From Cetobacterium_A somerae (GTDB taxonomy: Bacteria > Fusobacteriota > Fusobacteriia > Fusobacteriales > Fusobacteriaceae), in the NCBI RefSeq assembly GCF_044784365.2, contig NZ_CP173062.2: a DNA stretch of 64,000 nt; one strand, given 5' to 3'. Shown here one piece after another: positions 25,017 through 33,954 of this stretch (position 1 is the stretch's first letter; each line of letters begins with the position of its first letter). A program made the translations under genes and the position numbers. Under the pieces are notes generated by a model. The model was not told the DNA's origin, searched no databases, and was given only the letters and a program-made list of their open reading frames with translations.

Positions 25017-25808
25017 TTATTTTTTAAATATTTCTTTTATCTTATCAAAAAATCCAACTTTAGGATCTAAATCTAAAAACTCAACATTTTGTCCAAGTGT
25101 TCTTGAAGCTATATTTACATATGCTCTAGCTGCTAAAGATTCCCCTTTATACACTAAAGGTTCTCCTTTATTTGTTGATATAACTATATTTTCATCATCT
25201 GGAACAATTCCAATAGGTTTTATTCCTAAAATATCTGTTACATCATCCACACTTAACATATTTCCATCTTTAACCATTTCTACTCTTAAACGATTAACTA
25301 TTAATTTTGGATTTCTAATTTCATTTGCTTCTAATAATCCAATAATACGATCTGCATCTCTAACTGCAGAAATTTCTGGTGTTGTTACAACATAAGCTTC
25401 TTCTGCCGCTGCGATAGCATTTTTAAATCCTTGCTCTATTCCTGCTGGACAATCAACTAATACAAAATCATATTCAGCTTTTAGTATTTCAATTAACTCT
25501 CTCATTTGCTCTGGAGTTACCGCATTTTTATCTCTTGATTGAGCTGCTGGTAAAAGATGTAAATTATCATTTCTTTTATCTTTTATTATAGCTTGCTTAG
25601 GCTTACAAACACCCTCTATAACGTCGATTAAATCATAAACTATTCTATTTTCTAATCCCATAACAACATCTAAATTTCTTAAACCTATATCTGTATCAAT
25701 TAATAGTGTCTTTTGATTTTGCATAGCTAGTGCAGCCCCTAAGTTAGCACTACTCGTCGTTTTACCTACTCCACCTTTTCCTGAAGTAATTACTATAACT
25801 TTTCCCAT
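25017..25808 (-). CDS. minD: septum site-determining ATPase MinD
   Basis: A 263-residue ParA/MinD-family ATPase. The deviant Walker A motif is GKGGVGKTT (Lys 11), switch I lies in TDIGLRNLD, and Walker B is FVLVDCPAGIE. The C-terminal amphipathic membrane-targeting helix is GFFDKIKEIFKK. It recruits MinC to the membrane and oscillates or localises with MinE. It sits between minC and minE in the usual order with an AGGAGGA site. Confidence 0.97.
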   Translation of the reverse strand: MGKVIVITSGKGGVGKTTSSANLGAALAMQNQKTLLIDTDIGLRNLDVVMGLENRIVYDLIDVIEGVCKPKQAIIKDKRNDNLHLLPAAQSRDKNAVTPEQMRELIEILKAEYDFVLVDCPAGIEQGFKNAIAAAEEAYVVTTPEISAVRDADRIIGLLEANEIRNPKLIVNRLRVEMVKDGNMLSVDDVTDILGIKPIGIVPDDENIVISTNKGEPLVYKGESLAARAYVNIASRTLGQNVEFLDLDPKVGFFDKIKEIFKK

Positions 25809-25826
25809 AATTCCTCCTATTTCCCT

Positions 25827-26516
25827 TTATATTTTTACCATATGCTCTAAAGTTGCTTTATTGAATTTTTCAATAAAAATATTTCCATCTTTTAAATAAG
25901 CTACTTCAAAATCTAAGGTTTTTTTAACTTTATTAACATCTAATACATTTGTACTTGGATTTTTCGCTATAACTTGTCCTATTTTTATTTGAATAGGATT
26001 TAAAGAAAAAGCTCCTACAAAGGCCTCTGAACCATCATCTTCTCCTGCATAAACTGTTCCATTTAAATATCCTAATACAACAACGTTTCCTTTAGATTTA
26101 ATTACTGCACCTGGATTCACATCCCCTAATACAACTACATTTCCATCAAATTCTAAATTATGTCCAGAACGTAAAGTTCCTTTATGAAACTTTGTACATC
26201 CCTCATCTGTTACATCTTTTATATTACTAAATGGAAGTTGTCCTCCTGGTAACTGCGAAAAAGTAGATTTTTCAGAAAAAATGAATGCTATCTTTATATT
26301 CGTCTCTCTATTTATTACTCCGATTAAAATATTTTCCTCTATTTCTGTTAGTTTTCTATTAGTAAATTCAATGGCTATTTTCGCATCGCCTATGAATGCT
26401 TCAGCCTGTTTAATCTTTTCAGAAAATTTATCTTTTAAAGAGCTAAAATCGATGTTACTATCTAATTGCACAACTAACCTGTCCTTTTTTCCCTTTAGAA
26501 TTACACAGTCATTCAT
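25827..26516 (-). CDS. minC: septum site-determining protein MinC
   Basis: A 229-residue FtsZ inhibitor. The N-terminal domain (about 1-100) contacts FtsZ. The C-terminal beta-helix domain is marked by LRSGHNLEFDGNVVVLGDVN and GAVIKSKGNVVVLGYLNGTV, followed by AFVGAFSLNPIQIKIG. First gene of the min operon, with a good promoter 40 bases upstream. Confidence 0.96.
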   Translation of the reverse strand: MNDCVILKGKKDRLVVQLDSNIDFSSLKDKFSEKIKQAEAFIGDAKIAIEFTNRKLTEIEENILIGVINRETNIKIAFIFSEKSTFSQLPGGQLPFSNIKDVTDEGCTKFHKGTLRSGHNLEFDGNVVVLGDVNPGAVIKSKGNVVVLGYLNGTVYAGEDDGSEAFVGAFSLNPIQIKIGQVIAKNPSTNVLDVNKVKKTLDFEVAYLKDGNIFIEKFNKATLEHMVKI

Positions 26517-26555
26517 ATTTGTACGCTCCTAATTTCATTTTTTACATATTACCAA

Positions 26556-26584
26556 ATTATAGCACTTTTATGTTCAAACTTCAA
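26556..26584 (-). promoter_or_regulatory. minCDE promoter
   Basis: Minus strand TTGAAG (26584-26579), 17 bases, TATAAT (26561-26556) with an extended TGC before it. It is about 40 bases upstream of the minC ATG. Confidence 0.75.
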
Positions 26585-26636
26585 TCATTTTATAACTATA
26601 TAGTTTTTTTTTATTGGATAATTTTTTATATTTTTT

Positions 26637-26677
26637 ACAAAAAAAAGAGTTATGAAAATTCTCCACAACTCTTTTTC
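26637..26677 (-). terminator. rho-independent terminator of beta-galactosidase gene
   Basis: Minus-strand RNA AAAGAGTT ... AACTCTTT separated by about 14 bases, followed by a run of eight U. It lies just past the beta-galactosidase stop. Confidence 0.85.
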
Positions 26678-26697
26678 TAATTAATTATTTTAGCATT

Positions 26698-29600
26698 TTA
26701 TTTTACAAATTTTGCATCTCCATATGTTCCATGATCATATTTTGTTACACCATCTGAATTTAATATTTGTAACTTAAGTTCTTTAACTCCATTTAAATCA
26801 ATATCAATAAATTTAGCTCTATCTGAACTTTTCATAACGCCACTATTAAAAACTTCTTTTCCATCAGCAAAAACTTTAAATTCAGCTGTTCCTCTATAAC
26901 CTAAAACTTCTCTATCTAATCCTACATAACTCTGGAACTTTTTAAATCCTTTTCCCTCAATATTAACAATTATATCATTGTCTGATAATCCATTTATACC
27001 CTTGTCAAATTTTATAACCTCTCCATTCTCAAGTCTTAGAGTCAATGGATTTTCAGCGATAGTTTTATCTTTAGATGTCATCTTATTTGAGTTTTTTACT
27101 CCTAAATCAGATAGATATACTACATTATTTGCAACTTGCTCAATAGCTCTTCTTGCTTCAAAATAATTTTTAGAATCTATATCTAAATTATTATCTCTTT
27201 TTTCAAATGAATCTATATCTTTATTTTTTTCTACTATTTTAAATGTGTATCTTTGTACTTCTCCAGATTTTAACTGATACTGATCATGTGGTCTAGCTCC
27301 CCATGAATTATCACCACCAACTCCCATCTGTTTTCCAATTATTCTTAAAACTACGTTCTTATTCTTATCTAATTCAAATGGATGTCTTTTTCCACTCGAA
27401 AGTTCTTCAGGAGTATAATAAAGTGTATTAAACTCTAAAGTTTCTCTCTCTGGAAGAGATGTAACTAATAATCCCTCTCCATTCTCATTAGCGATTTCAA
27501 CCCATCTAATATCACTTCTATTTCCTGTCTCAGATGGATTTATATATGGAATAAAGAAATTCTCTACATTTTCTTCATAAATTCCAACATCATACCCTGT
27601 CTTTCTATCAATATAATTCTCTTCTGGTCCTCTTCCGTACCACTTAACTCTATTGTTTTTAGGATTTAATTCTGTTATCATACTAAATTCAGGTATTTCT
27701 GGTAAAGTTTTTGGAGAATACAGTGACGAATCTACTAAAATTTCACCATTTCCATCAATAAGATACGTTACATAAAGTTTTGATGTTTCTTTTGTAGGAA
27801 TATCTATTTCTAAATCTACTTTAATAACTTTATTTTCTATATTCTCAACTTTATAATTTACAACTTTACTATTTTTACCAGCATATCTCCAAGTATCAAG
27901 TCTTTTCATTGCTCCATTTCCCCTATCGTTATCATTTGGAGCTCTCCAGAAATTAAATTCAAGTGGAGTTTCTATAATATTTTTTCCATTACTTTCAAAA
28001 GATTTTATTCCACCTTTTTTCAAATCAATCTCTGCTTTAAAATTTTCCCCTGAAATATCTAAAATACTATTATTTTCTTTATACTTTAATTCTTTAACAT
28101 TCTTTAAATCTATTTTCTCACTAATATTTTTATCTTTTAGTTGGAATTGCTCACTTGCAACAATATAACCTTTTGGTGCCCAACTTTTATCATTTTTTAA
28201 TGCGAAATTTATATTTATGAAATACTCTTTTTTAGAATCTAATTTTATATCTTTTAATGGAATATCTACATCTTTTTTAGCTCCAGGTAATAAATCTACT
28301 TCAAATTTTCCACTTTTTATAACTTTTCCATTCTCAGTAATTTCCCAATTTCCACTATAATCTTTCAAATTAGTGAACATATATTTATTTTCTAAAGATA
28401 TTTTTCCTTTGGATAAATCAGAATTTTTTATACCTATATTTTGGAATACTTTTTTTACTTCTATAAGTTCTGGTTGCACTGTTCTATCAGCAAATATCAA
28501 TCCATTAGCTGAGAAGTTTTTATCTGTAAATTCTTCATCTCCCCAATCTCCACCATATGCAAAATATTTTTCACCTGTTTTAGGATCAATTGTTTCTATA
28601 GCTTGATCTACCCAGTCCCAAATATATCCACCATGAAATATTTCATTACTTTCCATAACATCCCAATAATCTTGAAGATTTCCAATACTATTACCCATTC
28701 CATGAGCAAATTCACATTGTAAATATGGTTTTGTATTATCTTCATAAACCAAATACGCCTTCATCTCTTCTATTGATCTATACATTCTACTATATGTGTC
28801 AGTTATATCTCTTTGTGGCTCATAATGAGTAAGTCTTGTTGGATCCTTTTCTTTTAAATATTTTGCAGCTAATTCAAAGTTTTTTCCTGTTGATGATTCG
28901 TTTCCTATTGACCACATAATTATAGATGGTTCATTTTTACTACGTTCAACCATTGCTTCTTGTCTATCTATAACTGCTGGTGTCCACTCTACTCTATCTT
29001 GAGGAATCTCATCAAGTCTTCCATGAGTTTCTAAATTAGCTTCATCCATAACATAAAGTCCATACTCATCACATAAATCATACCACTTAGGATCATTAGG
29101 ATAATGTGAAGACCTCACTGTATTTATATTATTTTGTTTCATAAGTTCAATATCTTTACGCATTACATCTTCACTTACAACTCTACCTTTATCTCCTGTA
29201 AACTCATGTCTATTAACTCCTCTTAACATCAGTTTCTTTCCATTTACCATTATTTTATTATCTTTTATTTCAACTTTTCTAAATCCTATTCTATTGCTTA
29301 CAGTTTCAATTATTTCACCTTTAGGATTTTTTAAAGCTAAAACTAAAGTATATAAATTTGGTTCTTCTGAACTCCATTTTTTGGGATTTATAAATTTTTC
29401 GTTAAAATTTATAATTTGCTTTAATTCATCTCCTGTAACTTCAACAACTTTTTCAAAATTCTTAACTTCTTTTTTCTTATCATCATAAACTTTTCCAATA
29501 ACAGTATATTTCCCTGGGACAAAACCAGACTTTGTAGATACATCTACCTTTACATTTAAATCTGCATTTTCATAATTTTTATCTAAATCTGTTACAACTG

Positions 29601-30411
29601 TATAATCCCTTATATATGTTTTAGGAGTTGAATATAAGAAAACATCTCTAAAAATACCACTTAATTTAATCATATCTTGAGATTCTAACCAACTACCATC
29701 ACTCCATCTATATACTTTAACTGCAATTTCATTGCTTCCCTCTTTTAAAAATTTTGTTATATCAAAATCATGTCCTGTAAATGAATCTTCACTATATCCT
29801 ACATACTCTCCATTTACGTATAAATAATATGCTGATTCAACACCTTGAAAAGAGATATAAACCTCTCTTCCACCCCAATTTTTATCCATATTAAACTCTC
29901 TTTTATAATAACCAATTGGATTATAATCTTTAGGAGTATCAGGGTGATTTATCGGTGTTTTTTGATATTCCCAAGGATATGCTGTATCATTATATCTAAT
30001 TTGATCATATCCATGTAACTGCCAACTCGATGGAACTGGTATAGTTTTCCAATTATTCGTATTATAGGAAGTTTTGTAAAAATCTTTTAAATCTTGATCT
30101 GGATGATCCACTAATTTAAATTTCCAATCTCCATTCAAACTTTTAAAGTTTTTAGAATTTTTAAAATCAGTATAATTTGGATTATTTAGTGCCTCTTCAA
30201 TAGTATTAAAAGACATTTTAGTTACGTGTGCTTTCTCTCTGTTATCTCCAAATATTTCTGGATTATTTGTCCAAAATGGATTTGTTTTAGAATAACTCCC
30301 AGGATTTATACCTTCGTGACCTTTTGCATGATTAGACCCATCTAAATTATCCGAATAGCATAATGTTGTTAATACTGAACTTAATAATAGCATCATCTTT
30401 ACTGTATTCAT
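26698..30411 (-). CDS. lacZ: exported GH2 beta-galactosidase with C-terminal NPCBM domain
   Basis: A 1237-residue enzyme from the ATG at 30411 (RBS GAGGGGG; a GTG at 30444 is less likely). A signal peptide (MLLLSSVLTTLCYS) sends it out of the cytosol. In order: GH2 sugar-binding domain (about 80-260), Ig-like domain, TIM barrel with the acid/base in WSIGNESSTG and nucleophile in CEFAHGMGNS, a DUF4981 region, a Bgal_small_N region (about 790-1060, GRGPEENYIDRK), and an NPCBM carbohydrate-binding module (about 1090-1237, VYLSDLGV, YVGLDREVLGYRGTAEFKVFADGK). LacZ of E. coli is about 1024 residues and cytosolic. It hydrolyses beta-galactosides outside the inner membrane. Confidence 0.93.
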   Translation of the reverse strand: MNTVKMMLLLSSVLTTLCYSDNLDGSNHAKGHEGINPGSYSKTNPFWTNNPEIFGDNREKAHVTKMSFNTIEEALNNPNYTDFKNSKNFKSLNGDWKFKLVDHPDQDLKDFYKTSYNTNNWKTIPVPSSWQLHGYDQIRYNDTAYPWEYQKTPINHPDTPKDYNPIGYYKREFNMDKNWGGREVYISFQGVESAYYLYVNGEYVGYSEDSFTGHDFDITKFLKEGSNEIAVKVYRWSDGSWLESQDMIKLSGIFRDVFLYSTPKTYIRDYTVVTDLDKNYENADLNVKVDVSTKSGFVPGKYTVIGKVYDDKKKEVKNFEKVVEVTGDELKQIINFNEKFINPKKWSSEEPNLYTLVLALKNPKGEIIETVSNRIGFRKVEIKDNKIMVNGKKLMLRGVNRHEFTGDKGRVVSEDVMRKDIELMKQNNINTVRSSHYPNDPKWYDLCDEYGLYVMDEANLETHGRLDEIPQDRVEWTPAVIDRQEAMVERSKNEPSIIMWSIGNESSTGKNFELAAKYLKEKDPTRLTHYEPQRDITDTYSRMYRSIEEMKAYLVYEDNTKPYLQCEFAHGMGNSIGNLQDYWDVMESNEIFHGGYIWDWVDQAIETIDPKTGEKYFAYGGDWGDEEFTDKNFSANGLIFADRTVQPELIEVKKVFQNIGIKNSDLSKGKISLENKYMFTNLKDYSGNWEITENGKVIKSGKFEVDLLPGAKKDVDIPLKDIKLDSKKEYFININFALKNDKSWAPKGYIVASEQFQLKDKNISEKIDLKNVKELKYKENNSILDISGENFKAEIDLKKGGIKSFESNGKNIIETPLEFNFWRAPNDNDRGNGAMKRLDTWRYAGKNSKVVNYKVENIENKVIKVDLEIDIPTKETSKLYVTYLIDGNGEILVDSSLYSPKTLPEIPEFSMITELNPKNNRVKWYGRGPEENYIDRKTGYDVGIYEENVENFFIPYINPSETGNRSDIRWVEIANENGEGLLVTSLPERETLEFNTLYYTPEELSSGKRHPFELDKNKNVVLRIIGKQMGVGGDNSWGARPHDQYQLKSGEVQRYTFKIVEKNKDIDSFEKRDNNLDIDSKNYFEARRAIEQVANNVVYLSDLGVKNSNKMTSKDKTIAENPLTLRLENGEVIKFDKGINGLSDNDIIVNIEGKGFKKFQSYVGLDREVLGYRGTAEFKVFADGKEVFNSGVMKSSDRAKFIDIDLNGVKELKLQILNSDGVTKYDHGTYGDAKFVK

Positions 30412-30445
30412 TTTTGTAAACCCCCTCAAAATTTTAGTCCCCACT

Positions 30446-30474
30446 TTATTACCCTATAAATGGGACTTTGTAAA
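30446..30474 (-). promoter_or_regulatory. possible beta-galactosidase promoter
   Basis: Minus strand TTTACA (30474-30469), 17 bases, TAATAA (30451-30446). Imperfect arms AGTCCCA and TGGGGACT overlap it and may be an operator. Confidence 0.4.
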
Positions 30475-30490
30475 GAGCATATAAATAAAA

Positions 30491-30537
30491 ATATGAAACT
30501 AATTTTACCTAGGTGAAATTAGTTTCATATTTTTTCA
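30491..30537. terminator. rho-independent terminator downstream of BCCT gene
   Basis: ATATGAAACTAATTT and AAATTAGTTTCATAT arms (15 bases) around TACCTAGGTG, T-rich on both sides. It ends transcription of the BCCT gene on the minus strand and lies just upstream of the beta-galactosidase promoter. Confidence 0.9.
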
Positions 30538-30545
30538 TTTTAAAA

Positions 30546-32186
30546 TTATTCTTCTTTGCAAATTCTTAAATCTTTTACTGTATCTGAAAGATATCCTATC
30601 TCTTCTAAAGACATCTTTTTTATTTCATTTTTCAATTTTATACGCTTTTTTATAAAAATATCTCTCTTAAGAGAGTAAAAAAGTGAAAAAATCATTATAG
30701 GAAGTAGTATCAAAAGTGGAAAAGCTATTATTATAGATGCTGTTTTTAACATATCTAACCCTCCAGCAGATATAAGAGCTATTGCCAAAAGAGATTGAAA
30801 AACTCCCCAAATTAACTTTTTATATTTTGGAGGATTTAAATCTCCATCTGAGCTCATCATTCCTAAAACATATGTTGCTGAATCTGCTGAGGTTATAAAA
30901 AATGAAGCTAATAAAACAATAGCTACTCCACTCATTAAATCTCCCAAAGGATACTCACCAAAAACTAAAAATAACGCTGTTTCAGTATGCTCTATTGCTA
31001 CTTTTGCAAACTCTCTTCCCAAAGATATTCCTAATGTTCCAAAAGCTGAAAACCATATAAATGAAACTAGCGATGGGATTACCACAACTCCTATAATAAA
31101 CTCTCTTATAGTTCTTCCTTTAGATATTCTAGCTATAAATGTTCCAACAAAAGGTGTCCAAGCAACCCAATTAGACCAATAAAAGATTGTCCATGAAGAT
31201 AACCATGTTTTATCACCAAAGCTATTTGTTCTTAAACTTATCTTCAAAAAATTATTCAAATAATTTCCTAAACTCTCTGAAAAAACATTGAAAATTCCTA
31301 TTGTAGGTCCTAAAACAATTACAATAAACAATAATAAAAATGATATTAACACATTTAAATTCGATAAAGTTTTTATTCCCTTATCCAGTGACCCCAATGC
31401 TGAGTATACAAAAATAACTGTAACAACACCTATTATTATAATTTGACTTATTATATTGTTTGGAATATTAAAAAGATAATTTAGTCCACTATTTATTTGA
31501 AGTGCTCCAAATCCTAAAGTTGTCGCTACTCCTGTTATTGTTGCCAAAATAGCTATCACATCTATTATCATTTTTAACTGTTTTTCATATTTTTTCCCTT
31601 TTAAAATCGGTGAAAATAGTGAGCTAATAAGTCCTTTTTCTCCTTTTCTAAATTGAAAATAAGCCATTCCTAGGGCCAAAAAACTATAAATAGCCCATGG
31701 ATGTATTCCCCAATGAAAAAATGATGTATTAAACGCAAAATCTATTGCCGATTTAGAACCACTTTCTATTCCACCTATTGGATTTACAAAATGAGTCATA
31801 GGCTCTGCTACCCCAAAGAATACTAGCCCTACTCCCATTCCAGCTGAAAAAAGCATTGAAAACCAAGAAATATTTGAATATTCTGGTTTTGAGTCATCTT
31901 TCCCTAATCTAATATCACCGTAACTACTACAACAAAGATATAAACATACTAATGCTATTAACAATACTATTATTAAATATAAAAATCCAAAATTTGTTAT
32001 TATGGAATTTAATAATACTTTTGTTATCTTTTCAAACTGGGATTTATTTAATCCAATAACTGATAAAATTGTAAAAATGATAAAAAACGAAATGTAAAAA
32101 ATGGGATTCTCTCTTAATAAAAAATTTTTGAAAGTTTTTGTTTTTTCGATATCTAACCCTATATTTTCTCCTTTGTTCACACTCAT
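30546..32186 (-). CDS. BCCT-family betaine/carnitine/choline transporter
   Basis: A 546-residue membrane transporter with twelve helices, started at the ATG at 32186 (RBS GGGAGG). The betaine-choline-carnitine signature is present: WFSMLFSAGMGVGLVFFGVAEPMTHF, FFHWGIHPWAIYS, and the Trp-rich segment WTIFYWSNWVAWTPFVGTFIARISKGRTIREF. Substrate among betaine, carnitine, choline or ectoine cannot be fixed. It may serve osmoprotection or amine catabolism. It has its own promoter and terminator. Confidence 0.93.
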   Translation of the reverse strand: MSVNKGENIGLDIEKTKTFKNFLLRENPIFYISFFIIFTILSVIGLNKSQFEKITKVLLNSIITNFGFLYLIIVLLIALVCLYLCCSSYGDIRLGKDDSKPEYSNISWFSMLFSAGMGVGLVFFGVAEPMTHFVNPIGGIESGSKSAIDFAFNTSFFHWGIHPWAIYSFLALGMAYFQFRKGEKGLISSLFSPILKGKKYEKQLKMIIDVIAILATITGVATTLGFGALQINSGLNYLFNIPNNIISQIIIIGVVTVIFVYSALGSLDKGIKTLSNLNVLISFLLLFIVIVLGPTIGIFNVFSESLGNYLNNFLKISLRTNSFGDKTWLSSWTIFYWSNWVAWTPFVGTFIARISKGRTIREFIIGVVVIPSLVSFIWFSAFGTLGISLGREFAKVAIEHTETALFLVFGEYPLGDLMSGVAIVLLASFFITSADSATYVLGMMSSDGDLNPPKYKKLIWGVFQSLLAIALISAGGLDMLKTASIIIAFPLLILLPIMIFSLFYSLKRDIFIKKRIKLKNEIKKMSLEEIGYLSDTVKDLRICKEE

Positions 32187-32218
32187 GTAAAACCTCCCTT
32201 TTTTTAGATAATGTATAT

Positions 32219-32247
32219 ATTGTAACATGATTTATAGTTTCAGTCAA
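32219..32247 (-). promoter_or_regulatory. BCCT transporter promoter
   Basis: Minus strand TTGACT (32247-32242), 17 bases, TACAAT (32224-32219), about 30 bases before the ATG. Confidence 0.65.
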
Positions 32248-32265
32248 ATTAGTGACATTTATAAA

Positions 32266-32292
32266 AATAACGAAGTTATTAACTTCGCTACG
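32266..32292 (-). terminator. likely terminator of the siroheme-reductase/DUF1858 operon
   Basis: Minus strand GCGAAG ... CTTCGT hairpin (full dyad CGAAGTTA/TAACTTCG) followed by TATTTTTAT, 20 bases past the stop of the 212-residue protein. Confidence 0.55.
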
Positions 32293-32308
32293 TTTAAGTA
32301 CTTATTTT

Positions 32309-32947
32309 TTAATTCTTTTTTAATATTTTATACTCTCCTAAAGGTTCTTCTAAATACTCAAAATTATTGTTTAATTCCTTTACAAAGTTTTTTATCCAAA
32401 TGTTTCTTAAATTATAAAAAAACCTTACATCTACACCTTCTTTACTCCAAATTTCTTCGTGTACACAAATTCTTCTTTTCCAACTCACAAGATTTTCCTC
32501 AGAAACTGATACAACATTTACTCTATCACAAGGCATCCCATCTAAAATATAATTATTTATACTATTATATATATCAGTAGCACTAATATAGTCTATTTCA
32601 ATTTTCGCCTCTCTTGCTGCTAAAACACCTTGTTCTTGAAAAATTTTCTCTAATTTTATTTGAGCATCTAAATCATTTTGTAAAATAATTTTTATCCATG
32701 CTGCTAATCTTGCTTCTGATGAATGTATTCTATTTTGTAACCATCCGTGTATATTTTCTAAATCAATAATCTCTTCTAAATTTCTATTTTCAAGTTTTTT
32801 TCCATATTTACTTTCAATTTCATTTCTAATATTTTTAACGTCCATTCCCTCTTCTAAAGCTAAAGTAATAACACACTCTTCTATATTTTCAAACCATAAT
32901 ATTTTATTAAAAAGCCAATAGTGTATTTTTCCTAAAAATAAACTCAT
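32309..32947 (-). CDS. conserved-looking protein of unknown function, linked to DUF1858 and siroheme-type reductase
   Basis: A 212-residue soluble, mostly helical protein starting MSLFLGKIHYWLFNKILWFE. I cannot name its family. Notable residues are a conserved-looking His-Trp pair at the start, EARLAAWIKIIL, DGMPCDR and ICVHEEIW (Cys and His). It follows the DUF1858 gene by 11 bases and closes a three-gene unit that begins with a sulfite/nitrite-reductase-like protein. That suggests a role in anaerobic sulfur or nitrogen redox chemistry or cluster handling (inference). Confidence 0.6.
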   Translation of the reverse strand: MSLFLGKIHYWLFNKILWFENIEECVITLALEEGMDVKNIRNEIESKYGKKLENRNLEEIIDLENIHGWLQNRIHSSEARLAAWIKIILQNDLDAQIKLEKIFQEQGVLAAREAKIEIDYISATDIYNSINNYILDGMPCDRVNVVSVSEENLVSWKRRICVHEEIWSKEGVDVRFFYNLRNIWIKNFVKELNNNFEYLEEPLGEYKILKKN

Positions 32948-32958
32948 TTTACACCTCT

Positions 32959-33144
32959 CTATTTTTTATTTAATTTTTCTAAAACTTCATTTATATTCAA
33001 TCCATGAATCTCACATGCCTGTTCTAAAGTTTCCATTTGTGCTGACGGGCATCCTATACATCCCATCCCATATCCCATTAAAATTTCTACTGCCATTGGA
33101 TTTATTTCAATAATATCTGCTATTATAGTATCCTTAGTTATCAT
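32959..33144 (-). CDS. DUF1858 domain protein
   Basis: A 61-residue protein made of a single DUF1858 domain: ITKDTIIADIIEINPMAVEILMGYGMGCIGCPSA, with the redox-like CIGC motif at about residues 29-32, then TLEQACEIHGLNINEVLEKLN. Such domains accompany hybrid-cluster or reductase proteins in anaerobes and may act as a disulfide or ligand-binding module. It overlaps the reductase gene by 11 bases. Confidence 0.9.
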   Translation of the reverse strand: MITKDTIIADIIEINPMAVEILMGYGMGCIGCPSAQMETLEQACEIHGLNINEVLEKLNKK

Positions 33145-33823
33145 TTTTTTCCTCCTTTAATTTTTTTTCTTTTATAATATCACTTCTAAACTTATCTATT
33201 GTTATTCTATCTATAAAATGACCTAACTTTTCTCCCATTTGAGCATTTTCATTATAATACTCCAATACAGTTTTTACTAAAAGGTACGCTTCATTTTCAG
33301 AAAGATTTTTAATTAAAATATCTGCATTTCTAGGATTAAAACCTGCACTTCCACCAACTGTAATAAAAAGTTTCCCATCCATATCTACAATAACACCAAT
33401 ATCTTTAGAATAAGCACTTGTACATGCGTTTCTACATCCAACTACTGCTATTTTAGTTCTACATGGAAGTTCCATTCCATGAAAATCATTACTAATTTTC
33501 ATACCTAAACCTATTGTAGGATATTTTGATCTTTTGCAAAAATTTGCAGGACAAATTTCTACATTTTTTACAGAATTTTGGGTTTTTACAGCTGGTTCCA
33601 TTTCTAACTCGTTCCAAACACTAGCTAAGTCTTCTTCTTTCAAATTTGTTATTAAAATTCTTTGTCCCGATGTAATTTTTAAAACACCTTTATATTTTTT
33701 AGCAACTTCTGCTATTTTTATTAGTGTATTTGGTGTTACAAATCCTCCTGGAATATGGGGTGTTATTCCATATGTTTTTTTACCATTCTTAATCTTTTGT
33801 AAATTTCCTCCAAAATTTCCCAC
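33134..33823 (-). CDS. small nitrite/sulfite reductase-like protein (siroheme/4Fe-4S)
   Basis: A 229-residue protein, started at the GTG at 33823 because it has the only strong site (GGAGAGG); an upstream ATG adds 21 residues without one. A ferredoxin-like half (about 20-75, GGFVTPNTLIKIAEVAKKY, ITSGQRILI) precedes the 4Fe-4S/siroheme half with CPANFC (about 113-118) and GCRNAC (about 150-155). Canonical siroheme reductases show Cx5C and Cx3C; here the first is Cx4C. Size is like low-molecular-mass assimilatory-type sulfite reductases. It leads the operon and has a dyad 57 bases upstream. Confidence 0.82.
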   Translation of the reverse strand: MGNFGGNLQKIKNGKKTYGITPHIPGGFVTPNTLIKIAEVAKKYKGVLKITSGQRILITNLKEEDLASVWNELEMEPAVKTQNSVKNVEICPANFCKRSKYPTIGLGMKISNDFHGMELPCRTKIAVVGCRNACTSAYSKDIGVIVDMDGKLFITVGGSAGFNPRNADILIKNLSENEAYLLVKTVLEYYNENAQMGEKLGHFIDRITIDKFRSDIIKEKKLKEEKNDN

Positions 33824-33879
33824 AATATCCTCTCCTTTCTCTTTTGAATATATAATATATCTTTTTAGACAATTTTTCT

Positions 33880-33895
33880 GTAACATAAGTTACAT
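33880..33895. promoter_or_regulatory. 16-bp Crp/Fnr-type dyad TGTAAC-N4-GTTACA
   Basis: Perfect 6-base arms with a 4-base spacer (TGTAACATAAGTTACA), the geometry of Crp/Fnr-family sites. It lies upstream of the reductase-like gene. A nitrosative-stress regulator of the HcpR type would fit, but this is inference. Two Crp/Fnr genes lie elsewhere in the window. Confidence 0.6.
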
Positions 33896-33914
33896 TTTTT
33901 ATTTTTTTATATAA

Positions 33915-33946
33915 AAATAAGCTATTAAAATATAACTTTAATAGCT
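33915..33946 (-). terminator. dhaKLM terminator
   Basis: AAGCTATTAAA and TTTAATAGCTT arms around 7 bases, followed on the minus strand by ATTTTTATATAAAAAAAT; about 10 bases past the dhaM stop. Confidence 0.85.
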
Positions 33947-33954
33947 TGTACTCT

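Noticed and set aside
32227..32580. Plus-strand open frame of 117 codons opposite the 212-residue protein
   Set aside because: Low-complexity Tyr/Leu/Phe translation overlapping a BCCT promoter, a terminator and a gene with a good start on the minus strand.
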